A DNA stretch of 64,000 nucleotides, from NCBI RefSeq assembly GCF_017745275.1, contig NZ_JAGHZS010000001.1, forward strand, positions 1,240,001 to 1,304,000, written 5' to 3'. The notes under the pieces were generated by a model, which saw only the letters and a program-made list of their open reading frames with translations, was not told where the DNA came from and did no database searches. The stretch comes from Chitinophaga sp. (GTDB taxonomy: Bacteria; Bacteroidota; Bacteroidia; Chitinophagales; Chitinophagaceae). Every line of letters begins with the position of its first letter. Position 1 is the first letter of the stretch. Below are positions 9,239 through 18,302 of this stretch, in pieces. The translations under genes and the position numbers were made by a program.

Positions 9239-10534
9239 TCATTGTTTCCCCTGCATTTCCTTTAGCATCTTCGTAGCAAGGAACACCAGGAAGGCGGCAA
9301 TGACAATCAGGGCCGCCCATATCCACCACTTGCTGCCGAACACAGTTACCGGGCTGTTTTTATTATCGGCCACCGCTGCCACAATATTCACGGGTGCCTG
9401 CGGCTGAATCACGGGAATACCAGCGGGTACGCTGTCTTTGAAATATGCCAGGTCGTATACCGGCAATGGCTGCATAGCATCTCCGCCTTTGATCACGTAA
9501 GAAGCGCCTTGCTGCAGGTTGGCCGTTAGCCAGATGGTTTGCTGCCAGGCATTCACCGCGCTGATCTGTAACGGTGGGTTATCATCATTATGCACCACCA
9601 CAATGAGCTCTTTATAATTACCAGGACTACTTAACACTACCTGCGCTGACTGGTCGGACGAGAGGTTGAATTCCGCTACCGGAATAGCATGAACAACGGG
9701 TCCTTTTCCGACACTGGACTCAGATGCTGCCAGCGCAATTATCTCTGCACTGCGACGGTACAGGGAGGGTGCAGTAATGGTGAATGATAATTTATTGACC
9801 AGGTAAGCCTGATCAAACCTCAGATGCAGGCGGGTATCACGTGGATATTTGGCGGCATCAGGTGTACTAAGCACCGGCGCCGGTACCGGGGTATATTCCG
9901 TAGCACGGCTATCAGACTTATAACGGCCAATCTTCTCAATAAACACAGGTGCGCTGGTAGAGTCATTAATCTCCAGTTGGTACCAGGTATATTTGGAAGA
10001 AGGGATATCAATTGTTTTTACCACCTCTGTACCGGAAGCATCAGGCGCCGCACTGGCCGGATCAAATACAAAGGTATCGGTAACGCCATACCAGTTCGTT
10101 TTATCATCGCTGCCGCTGATACGCATTGTTTTAATGACCCGCGCATTTTTAAGCACCATTTCAAAATGGTCCAGCGTGTAGTGATTGGCGTTATGAAATA
10201 CAAGGGTAGAATGTTTTCCGGGTACGCTGACTTTATCCGTGATCTCAAATGGCTCAAAGCCAGCAGTAGTATAACCTCCCACCTGTTCCTGCAGGAGATA
10301 GGGTACTTCCTTATCAGCCTGGTAGATTCTAAAGTTAGGCCTGCCGCCCACCCGGGCTGCTACGGCAGGTGTCATTGTAATATGGTAAAATCCGGTAGCC
10401 GGCACTGGCGGCAAGGCCGCCTGCCATGTGTATTGCGGTGGCGGATTCTGGGCATTTACAGCCCCTGCTGCCAACAGCAACAGGAGCATTGGCCATTTAT
10501 GCGTTATTTTCCGGAACATCTTTTTGTTGATCAT
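9239..10534 (-). CDS. DUF3999-family exported protein with C-terminal membrane anchor
   Basis: Protein of unknown function resembling the DUF3999 family, about 431 residues. It has an N-terminal signal peptide (KWPMLLLLLAAGAVNAQ), a large beta-rich periplasmic part (ALPPVPATGFYHITMTP, VPYLLQEQVGGY, YTWYQLEINDS) and a single C-terminal membrane helix (KWWIWAALIVIAAFLVFLAT) ending in a basic cytoplasmic tail. The ATG at 10534 is chosen over a TTG at 10540. Its first codons overlap the end of the DUF2339 gene, and the two families are commonly neighbours, so they probably work as a membrane complex whose job is unknown. Confidence 0.78.
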   Translation of the reverse strand: MINKKMFRKITHKWPMLLLLLAAGAVNAQNPPPQYTWQAALPPVPATGFYHITMTPAVAARVGGRPNFRIYQADKEVPYLLQEQVGGYTTAGFEPFEITDKVSVPGKHSTLVFHNANHYTLDHFEMVLKNARVIKTMRISGSDDKTNWYGVTDTFVFDPASAAPDASGTEVVKTIDIPSSKYTWYQLEINDSTSAPVFIEKIGRYKSDSRATEYTPVPAPVLSTPDAAKYPRDTRLHLRFDQAYLVNKLSFTITAPSLYRRSAEIIALAASESSVGKGPVVHAIPVAEFNLSSDQSAQVVLSSPGNYKELIVVVHNDDNPPLQISAVNAWQQTIWLTANLQQGASYVIKGGDAMQPLPVYDLAYFKDSVPAGIPVIQPQAPVNIVAAVADNKNSPVTVFGSKWWIWAALIVIAAFLVFLATKMLKEMQGKQ

Positions 10535-12959
10535 CTGCAAACAATATTTTTTTCAAACGCTGATACATAAACGAAATAATCAGCAGAATAACGCCCAGCG
10601 AAATGAAAGCCGCAATTTTTCCTCCTTCTCCCAAACCTGCAAAATCAAACAGGAACAGCTTCAGCAAGGTAAGGCCAAACAGCGAAATGGAAATAATACG
10701 TATAGTCTTTGACTTCCAGCGCAAGCCCAGGTAAATCAATACAAAGGCAAATGCTCCCCAAAGGATCGCATACCCTACCCGGTGCGTATTGTACAGGTCC
10801 TGGTCGTGACCACTGAAAGCCACCAGGTGATCCAGGCTGGCACTCACAATATAAAGAATGGCCGCAGAGCTGACCCATTGATAAATAACGACAAACTCCC
10901 CTCCTTTCAAAGAGCTAACCGTTTTCCAGGCCTGGTAAATTACGCCCAGCAACAATACTATCAACAGGTATTGCACATAGAAGTACGCTACCGGCGCCTT
11001 ACCTGCCAGTACTTCTATTCTTACATCAATGATAGCCGGGTTATAATATAATGGGAATGCTACCACGAAACATAATGTCAGCAACAACAGCGGCAAACGT
11101 ACTGCTTCAAATTTCCGGCGGCTCAGGTACAACAACACGCCGATGAACAAGTAATTATAAGCACCTGCCCATACCGGTGTTAATAACACGAAGTGACGAT
11201 TGCTCTGGTATAAAATTTCCAGCAACAATACCACGTAAGTCAGCAGCACGCCTAATATCAGCAGCCCCGTACTATAAATGGAAAGGGATAAGTCAATAAT
11301 AAACGGCTTCTCCGGGTCTTCATTTTTACACAATCTGCGCAGTAAAAACACCGCCGTTACAGATACCGCCCCGGTGATGAAGGCTTTATTAATAAACGGC
11401 AGGAACAGCGTTTTAGCACCATCATACAACTGGGTCCAGTCCAGCATCAGGCTGATCATCATCAGCGCCAATACCAGTACAGACACATACTTCATCAGGG
11501 TAATACCTGACTTCTGCCATAACCATAATAACAACACCGTTTCTGCTGCCCAGAATAAAGTAATATAATTCCCGTGCAATTGTATGGGAGCGGTCAGGCT
11601 CACAAAGCTTAATACCAATCCTATCAATAGGAATATCAGGGTGCGGTCAGCGCTCTTATTACGGTACAGGCTATACGCAAATACAAAGTTAAACACTGCC
11701 ATCAGTGCCGTGAATAAACCCTGCCAGGTATCGCCGCTTAACTGATGCAGGATCAGCATACCCGCCGCATAATACAGGAACGTATTACTCAGCAATATGG
11801 CAATATCGAAAAAGTCGAACTTCCTTTTATTACGCACATTATTGATCACGTTCATCGCAAAAAATACAAAGTAATACAAGGTAGCATATACCAGCCCGGT
11901 GCCATAAGGCGTAGGTTTGGCAGGATGTGTTTCTGTGAGGTGATACGACAACCAGCCGCCGAAAAGCAGGATAGTAGCCAGGTAGCAGATAATATTAACA
12001 ATATTCCATTTCTTGAAATAGGCTAAAATCAACATGCCGATATCCAGGATCAGGATATAGGTAAACAGCACCACTACATTGCCTTCACCGGTACTTACCA
12101 TAAATGGCGCCGCAAAACCGCCTACAATTGCAATCACGGCCAGTTCCTTCCGATCGTAGTTCAGCGACAGTAACACTGTAAATGCTGTAATAAAAATGGT
12201 GAGCAGGAAAGCCAGGGTTTGACTAATCAAATGATACTGCTGAAATGCAATAGTGATCGTAAAATAAAGCACAGACACCCCGCCGCCTACCAGCACAGAG
12301 CTGAACGCTGCAAAGGTTTTCCGCATTCTATAAGACAGCCCAATGAGTAATCCGCCACAAACAATGCCTATAAACGTACGGCCTATTTCATTGATCCAGT
12401 CTTTATCAATAGCATACTTCAGGAAAAAACCGATGCCCAGCACCAACACAGCGATACCTATCTTATTAAACAGGTTTTCTCCAATGAACTTCTCAATATC
12501 CGGGTTCTTTTCCCAGAATGTAGGTTGTGGAGGTTTAGGAGGTGTTGGTGGTATTGGCGGTGGCGCCTCCGTATGGTACAGCACTTCCGGCGATATTGTC
12601 CAGCTGTTAGCCTCGCTGGCCGCTACAGGTGGGGTTACTGGTTCCGGCTCTGGCTCCCGTACCAGCTCAGGCTCAGGTATTACTACGGGTGGAAGAGAAG
12701 CTTCTACGGGCAAAGGAGGAGGCACTACCGGCTCCGGTACCCTTACCGGCGGCGGTGGCGGCGATGATCTCACCGGCACTTCAGGGGTTTTGTCGGCCCA
12801 GGGTTCGGGCCTGCGCGCCGACTGCAATTCCTCCAGCCGCTTCTGCAGATCCAATATCTGGTTCCTTAAAATAAGTATAGTGCCTGATGTTTCATTTTTG
12901 AAAATTAACAAAACAACGAAAATGGCCACCAATAACAAGAAAACGACAGCTTCGTACAT
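10497..12959 (-). CDS. DUF2339-family multipass membrane protein
   Basis: Large polytopic inner-membrane protein, 820 residues, of uncharacterised family DUF2339. It begins with a membrane helix (EAVVFLLLVAIFVVLLIF), a short coiled coil (ILRNQILDLQKRLEELQ), then a Pro/Glu/Val-rich linker (about residues 50-150, with runs such as PPPPPVRVPEPVVPPPLP) and from about residue 165 some 20 or more predicted membrane helices. A conserved stretch GENLFNKIGIAVLVLGIGFF opens the membrane part. It is followed by, and overlaps, the DUF3999 gene. Function is not known. Confidence 0.85.
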   Translation of the reverse strand: MYEAVVFLLLVAIFVVLLIFKNETSGTILILRNQILDLQKRLEELQSARRPEPWADKTPEVPVRSSPPPPPVRVPEPVVPPPLPVEASLPPVVIPEPELVREPEPEPVTPPVAASEANSWTISPEVLYHTEAPPPIPPTPPKPPQPTFWEKNPDIEKFIGENLFNKIGIAVLVLGIGFFLKYAIDKDWINEIGRTFIGIVCGGLLIGLSYRMRKTFAAFSSVLVGGGVSVLYFTITIAFQQYHLISQTLAFLLTIFITAFTVLLSLNYDRKELAVIAIVGGFAAPFMVSTGEGNVVVLFTYILILDIGMLILAYFKKWNIVNIICYLATILLFGGWLSYHLTETHPAKPTPYGTGLVYATLYYFVFFAMNVINNVRNKRKFDFFDIAILLSNTFLYYAAGMLILHQLSGDTWQGLFTALMAVFNFVFAYSLYRNKSADRTLIFLLIGLVLSFVSLTAPIQLHGNYITLFWAAETVLLLWLWQKSGITLMKYVSVLVLALMMISLMLDWTQLYDGAKTLFLPFINKAFITGAVSVTAVFLLRRLCKNEDPEKPFIIDLSLSIYSTGLLILGVLLTYVVLLLEILYQSNRHFVLLTPVWAGAYNYLFIGVLLYLSRRKFEAVRLPLLLLTLCFVVAFPLYYNPAIIDVRIEVLAGKAPVAYFYVQYLLIVLLLGVIYQAWKTVSSLKGGEFVVIYQWVSSAAILYIVSASLDHLVAFSGHDQDLYNTHRVGYAILWGAFAFVLIYLGLRWKSKTIRIISISLFGLTLLKLFLFDFAGLGEGGKIAAFISLGVILLIISFMYQRLKKILFADDQQKDVPENNA

Positions 12960-13194
12960 ATTTTTATGACAGGTATGGTTGAATAATAGTCCAACAACAG
13001 TTAAATATAAATTTAATATTGAGAATATGTTAATTTATTGATTCCCAATACCATGATTGCGTAATATCCCGCTTGACAAGATTATACACGCTCACTGCAC
13101 CGCTTAACATTAAAATAACCTTGTTGATTAATCATTTATAATTCACTTTGCAGGATCCTGATCCATAAAAAACTGCCGCAATATTTATATTTAA

Positions 13195-13710
13195 ATGCTC
13201 AACATTTCACTAATAAAAGATGGAAACGAAAAAGCGTTTAAACAACTATATGACCTTTTTCACGTCAAATTATTTCATTACTTCCTCAAACGGAAACAAC
13301 CCCACCACATCGCCCGGGAGCTGACACAATGTACCTTTATTAAGATCTGGCAATACCGCCTTTCATTAACGGAATCGTGCAGCATCGATACCCAGGTATT
13401 TACCACCGCCAACTCCGTTTTAATAGATCATATCCGCATGGAAGCGCGGCAGGCGCAGATCTCCGTGTATACCCCTGAACTCCCCGACCACGAAGCCGCT
13501 CCCCAGGTACAGACTTTTGAAAAAAATAATTATATCCATACCTATATCTCACAACTTCCTCCTGTAAGAAAAAAAGTAATTGAACTAAAACTGGTGCACG
13601 GATATTCCAACAAAGAAATCGCCCACCAATTAAGTATGGCGGTAAAAACGGTAGAAGACCATATCACCAAGGCTGTACGCACTATTAAAACATTACGCCT
13701 GTTCCTGTAA
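13195..13710 (+). CDS. ECF RNA polymerase sigma-70 factor (FecI-like)
   Basis: Small sigma factor, 171 residues. Region 2 lies at about 5-75 (NEKAFKQLYDLFHVKLFHYF, ARELTQCTFIKIWQYR) and region 4 at about 115-165 (LPPVRKKVIELKLVHGYSNK, HQLSMAVKTVEDHITKAVRT). It heads a same-strand series FecR, SusC, SusD and glycerophosphodiesterase and presumably activates it. The sequence upstream (13120-13150) has a weak resemblance to a Bacteroidota promoter (TTG, then CACTTTG), not strong enough to call. Confidence 0.92.
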   Translation: MLNISLIKDGNEKAFKQLYDLFHVKLFHYFLKRKQPHHIARELTQCTFIKIWQYRLSLTESCSIDTQVFTTANSVLIDHIRMEARQAQISVYTPELPDHEAAPQVQTFEKNNYIHTYISQLPPVRKKVIELKLVHGYSNKEIAHQLSMAVKTVEDHITKAVRTIKTLRLFL

Positions 13711-13793
13711 TATTAACTAAATGTTAAGAGCAGGGGTTACCCCACCGGCTATACGTAAACAATAAGTAACTATTTATTTTTCAGTAGCTATTC

Positions 13794-14834
13794 ATGCAAG
13801 TAACAAAAGAAAAGATTCAGCAATTTCTAGGTGGCGGATGTACAGCGGCGGAAGCTGAAGAAATAGCTGCGTGGCTGAAGAAGCACCCGGAAGTATTGAA
13901 CGGCTACCTGGAACAGGACTGGCACACTGCTGCTGACGAAGGCCAATTATCGCAGGAAGAGAGCAAAGCCATGTACCAACAGTTATTGCAACAGTTATCG
14001 CTGAAAAAATCATCCATTTTCACTATAAAAAAAATGGGACTGGTGGCGGCGGCTTCCCTGTTATGCCTGGTAGTGGCAACCTTTTATAACGCTCACAAAC
14101 AACCAGCTACAACAGTAACGCAAACCACTGCAGCTATCATTCCTGCAGCAACAGCCACCACATGGGTCGTATGCGAGAACAACGGCGTACAAAAGAAAAA
14201 AATCAACCTCCCTGATGGCAGCATTGCCGTGCTGTCAGGGAACAGCCGGATAAGCTACCAGCAGCCTTTTCCGGCCCACAAAAGAGATATCCACATGAAC
14301 GGACAGGTATATTTTTCGGTACATAAAGATCAATCGAAGCCTTTTACCGTGTATGCCGGCAACACTGCTACTACAGCATTGGGTACCGCCTTCCGCATCC
14401 ATATGCAACAAAAGAATATTACCATCCAACTGTTCAATGGAAAAGTAAAAATCCAGCCCATCACCAAAACGGCAAAGGGATGGGACAGCACCATTTACCT
14501 GTTGCCCGGAGAACAGCTACAGTACAACATTGCAAAATCATCTACGACTATATCCGCCTTTATTCAAAAAAACGCTCATGAGGAAGTATCGCCAACAACC
14601 ACCTTGTCATTCAATAATGAACCAATAGATAAGGTATTCGATCAGCTATCCGTAAAATATAAAGTCACTATCCTTTATAATAAAAAAGAAATCAATGGCA
14701 TCTCGTTTACCGGCAACGTCATGAAGAACGATTCATTACCCCTGATATTACATATCATCGGCAAAATGAATGGCCTGGAAACAGATCAACAAAACAACGC
14801 ATTCATCATTAAAAAAACGGCCGTACCGAAATAA
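13794..14834 (+). CDS. FecR-family anti-sigma factor with DUF4974 domain
   Basis: Membrane anti-sigma factor, 346 residues, pairing with the sigma gene 83 bases upstream. Cytoplasmic N-terminus (1-80), one membrane helix at about 82-98 (GLVAAASLLCLVVATFY), FecR domain (INLPDGSIAVLSGNSRISY, NGQVYFSVHKDQSKPFTVYA, ALGTAFRIHM) and a C-terminal DUF4974 STN-like domain (LSFNNEPIDKVFDQLSVKY). The SusC that follows has no STN domain, so how this FecR receives its signal is unclear; its own STN-like C-terminus may contact the receptor. Confidence 0.92.
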   Translation: MQVTKEKIQQFLGGGCTAAEAEEIAAWLKKHPEVLNGYLEQDWHTAADEGQLSQEESKAMYQQLLQQLSLKKSSIFTIKKMGLVAAASLLCLVVATFYNAHKQPATTVTQTTAAIIPAATATTWVVCENNGVQKKKINLPDGSIAVLSGNSRISYQQPFPAHKRDIHMNGQVYFSVHKDQSKPFTVYAGNTATTALGTAFRIHMQQKNITIQLFNGKVKIQPITKTAKGWDSTIYLLPGEQLQYNIAKSSTTISAFIQKNAHEEVSPTTTLSFNNEPIDKVFDQLSVKYKVTILYNKKEINGISFTGNVMKNDSLPLILHIIGKMNGLETDQQNNAFIIKKTAVPK

Positions 14835-14924
14835 TTTAATCACGTCACCCAATAAAATACCAATGCAGGGAAACGCCTGCACATGGGCATTCTATGCGTA
14901 TTCATTAACATCACTTTACATTTT

Positions 14925-17900
14925 ATGCATTTTAAAAGCAAACTACGCCGGGAAAAAACCGGACTACTTACCTGCCTTTTTTTATTGCTGTTTGGACAGG
15001 TTGCCTTGTCGCAGGAAAAACTGGCTGAGCTCACAGGTACTGTTATGAGTGAAAAAGGTGAAACACTGCCAGGCGTAAGTGTTACCGCCACTGATCAACA
15101 TACCCATCAGCATTTTTCCACCGTTACAGACGGATCAGGTATTTTCATCTTCAAAAAATTAATACCCGGTAATAAATATGATCTGAATTTTACTTTCATG
15201 GGCTATCTGCCCGGCAACTATAAAGGCTTTGAAGTAAGCACGGCTACCAACAACCTGCTCATGCGCCTACAGGAAGATACCAAAGCGCTTAGCGAAGTAG
15301 TAGTCACCGCACTGGGTGTTAAAAAAGAAATCAAAAAAATCGGTTACGCCGTACAGGAAGTAAAAGGTGCTGACCTGGTAAAAGCCCGGGATGCCAATCC
15401 TGTTACCGGCTTAACCGGTAAAGTAGCCGGCCTCTCCGTAGCCGCCAACGCGGAAATGCTTGGTACTCCCTCCCTCGTGATGAGAGGTAACCAGATCACC
15501 CTGTTCGTAGTAGATGGTGTGCCCATCAGCTCCGATACCTGGAACATCAGCCCGGATGATATTGAAAGCTATAGCGTTCTGAAAGGACCTGCTGCCGCAG
15601 CTTTGTACGGTAGCCGCGCACAATATGGCGCCATCCTCATTACCACTAAAAAAGCCGGTAACAAAAAAGGCATGAGCGTGGAATTAAATTCAACCAACTC
15701 TGTGGATAAAGGCTTTATTGCAATGCCACACACCCAGCACGAATATGGAGGTGGTATGTATGGCCAGTATGCCTATGCAGATGGATTTGGCAGTGGCGTT
15801 CAGGATGCCCAGTACCAGCTCTGGGGGCCTAAGTTCCGTGGACAGCTGCTTCCCCAATACGATGGAGAATACGATCCTAACCAAACCTACACCACCATCT
15901 TCGGGGATCGGATATACAATGGACATATCAAGCCAACACCTTACGTAAACCGTGGTTATGTAAACGGTAAAAGCAACCTGGAAAGATTCCTGAAACCTGG
16001 CTTCCAGTCCACCAACAACCTTGCTTTATCCGCCACCGGCGATAAATATGCCCTGCGCTTTTCCGTATCACAATCGCACCAAACCGGCATTGTGCCTAAC
16101 ACCGGCGTAGATGTAGCCAACTTCAATACCACCGCTACCTACAAAATCACACCACGCCTGACGTTCAACTCTGATGTGAACTTCAGCAGAACCTATACGC
16201 CTAATATTCCTGACGTGACCTACGGTCCGAACAGCCTTATTTATAACCTTTCCGTATGGACCGGCGACGAGTGGAACGTGGATGCACCGGACATCCGCGG
16301 CAAATGGCAAGCAGGCCAGAAAGATGTAAAAATTGTATTCCCGGAACACGTACACTACAACAACCCCTGGATGATGGTGGAAGACTGGCTCAGAGGACAT
16401 TACAAAACAGATATCAATGGCTATTTATCCCTGAACTATAAACTCAACGATCACCTCGATGTTACCGGACGTACACAGGTGAGTACATATAGCCTGTTCC
16501 GTTCTGAAAAAATGCCATGGGGCGCGTATACCTACGCCAGAACACTGGGCCAGGGCGACTATCGCGAAGATCGCCGCAATATGTTCGAGAACAATACCGA
16601 TGTACAGTTAAACTATAATTACAAGGTGAACCGCCTGATCAACGTTTCAGGCCTGGCAGGCGCCAGTTTAAGGTCGTTTACCTATAACTCCAATTTCACC
16701 TCTACCGACTACCTGGTAGTACCAACAGTATATAATTTCAGTAACTCCCTCAATACCCTGATGACGAACAACTTTAGTTCCGACATGCGGGTACTGAGCG
16801 CCTATGCTTCTATGGATGCGTCTTTCGGGAGATATGCCACGCTGTCAGCTACCGGCAGAGTAGATAAGTCATCGGCCTTGCCTAAAGGAAGTAATGTGTA
16901 CTTCTATCCAAGCGTATCACTGGCGTCTGTGATCTCCGATTATGTAAACCTGCCATCAGTGATCTCCTTCCTGAAAGTACGTGGTTCCTTTGCTACCGTG
17001 CACGGAGATGCTACTGCTACGTACATCGGTGCTACCCCTTACAACGTATGGAGCCAACTGAATGGTTCTACTGCCAATAGCTTAAACACCAACTTTTCCC
17101 AATATGGTAATAACTATTTAAGTCCTTATGGCGGTCCGGATTATTCCCTGCAGTCGGCTTTCTCTACGGCTAAAAAATATAACAACGTTACCGCCGCATT
17201 TTCTACCAACAGCATCTTCGATCCCAATATCAAAACATTTAACCGGGTGAACTTTGAAGAAGGGTTTGATGTAAAAGTGCTGAAAAACAGGCTGGGATTG
17301 AGTGCTACCGCTTTCCAATATATTGATGGACCACAGATCTTGCCAAACCCGATTTCACCATCTACAGGATATACTACCTACTACATCAATGCCCTGAAAA
17401 CAAAGAAAACAGGATATGAGCTGTCGCTGACCGGTACTGCTATAAAAGCAAAAGATTTCAGTTGGGATGTACTGGTGAACTGGTCTACTTTCAAAGAAGT
17501 ATATAACGAATTACCTCCCGGACAAACCAACTATAACACCTACTTCCAGAAAGGCGACAGAACCGATAAATTATATTCTACCGGTTTCGTAAAAACCCAG
17601 GATGGAAAGATTGTGTATGATGCCGGTGGTAAGCCCTTGAAAAATCCTTATCCACAATTCCTGGGATACATGAATGCGGACTACATGTGGTCTTTCAGTA
17701 ATAATTTCCGTTATAAAGATTTCAATTTCAGCTTCCAGTTTGATGGTAGTGTGGGTGGTGTGATCAGCAACCGTCTTTATTCCCTCACTATGCAGGGTGG
17801 TGCTAATATCGCCACCGTAGAAGGTGCCATCGGTAAGTCACGATTGGATGATGATGCCAATGCAGGCGTAGCATCTTATAAAGGTACTTATATTGGCGAT

Positions 17901-18299
17901 GGCGTACAGGTATCTAACGGCGTACCTATTAAGTACGACAACTATGGTAACATCACCAACTACAAAGACCTGCAATTTGCCCCCAACCAATCTACCAGTA
18001 CCGTACAAAGCTGGGCTACCCAATACTACGGACAAATACAGGAAGGGATGCTCACCAGCAAAACCTACGCAAAACTGAGAGAAGTAGTGATTGGCTACAA
18101 TCTGCCACAGCAATGGTTAAGCCGCACTTTCATCAGTCGCGCAACTTTATCGCTGGTAGGCAGAAACCTGCTGTACTTCTATAAAGACAACAAATACAAG
18201 GGGATCGATGTGGAACAGTATAATACCGCTACCGCTTCTTCTGGTTTGCAAACGCCTACCACCCGCAGATTCGGCTTTAACGTTAATGTCTTATTCTAA
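14925..18299 (+). CDS. SusC/RagA-family TonB-dependent transporter (no STN domain)
   Basis: Outer-membrane transporter of about 1124 residues. The ATG at 14925 gives MHFKSKLRREKTGLL then a signal peptide ending near VALSQ; an ATG at 14883 in frame would add 14 residues. A carboxypeptidase-regulatory-like domain (TGTVMSEKGETLPGVSVTAT) follows at once, then ALSEVVVTALGV, the plug (LTGKVAGLSVAAN, LFVVDGVPIS, AALYGSRAQYGAILITTKK) and a barrel ending FGFNVNVLF. Unlike the other FecR-linked SusC proteins here it lacks an STN signalling domain. The SusD gene starts 3 bases after its stop. Confidence 0.93.
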   Translation: MHFKSKLRREKTGLLTCLFLLLFGQVALSQEKLAELTGTVMSEKGETLPGVSVTATDQHTHQHFSTVTDGSGIFIFKKLIPGNKYDLNFTFMGYLPGNYKGFEVSTATNNLLMRLQEDTKALSEVVVTALGVKKEIKKIGYAVQEVKGADLVKARDANPVTGLTGKVAGLSVAANAEMLGTPSLVMRGNQITLFVVDGVPISSDTWNISPDDIESYSVLKGPAAAALYGSRAQYGAILITTKKAGNKKGMSVELNSTNSVDKGFIAMPHTQHEYGGGMYGQYAYADGFGSGVQDAQYQLWGPKFRGQLLPQYDGEYDPNQTYTTIFGDRIYNGHIKPTPYVNRGYVNGKSNLERFLKPGFQSTNNLALSATGDKYALRFSVSQSHQTGIVPNTGVDVANFNTTATYKITPRLTFNSDVNFSRTYTPNIPDVTYGPNSLIYNLSVWTGDEWNVDAPDIRGKWQAGQKDVKIVFPEHVHYNNPWMMVEDWLRGHYKTDINGYLSLNYKLNDHLDVTGRTQVSTYSLFRSEKMPWGAYTYARTLGQGDYREDRRNMFENNTDVQLNYNYKVNRLINVSGLAGASLRSFTYNSNFTSTDYLVVPTVYNFSNSLNTLMTNNFSSDMRVLSAYASMDASFGRYATLSATGRVDKSSALPKGSNVYFYPSVSLASVISDYVNLPSVISFLKVRGSFATVHGDATATYIGATPYNVWSQLNGSTANSLNTNFSQYGNNYLSPYGGPDYSLQSAFSTAKKYNNVTAAFSTNSIFDPNIKTFNRVNFEEGFDVKVLKNRLGLSATAFQYIDGPQILPNPISPSTGYTTYYINALKTKKTGYELSLTGTAIKAKDFSWDVLVNWSTFKEVYNELPPGQTNYNTYFQKGDRTDKLYSTGFVKTQDGKIVYDAGGKPLKNPYPQFLGYMNADYMWSFSNNFRYKDFNFSFQFDGSVGGVISNRLYSLTMQGGANIATVEGAIGKSRLDDDANAGVASYKGTYIGDGVQVSNGVPIKYDNYGNITNYKDLQFAPNQSTSTVQSWATQYYGQIQEGMLTSKTYAKLREVVIGYNLPQQWLSRTFISRATLSLVGRNLLYFYKDNKYKGIDVEQYNTATASSGLQTPTTRRFGFNVNVLF

Positions 18300-18302
18300 A
18301 CC

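Noticed and set aside
12343..12969. A 208-residue plus-strand open frame rich in Gly and Ser
   Set aside because: It is the antisense of the Pro-rich linker and first membrane helices of the DUF2339 protein; composition comes from the Pro codons of the real gene.
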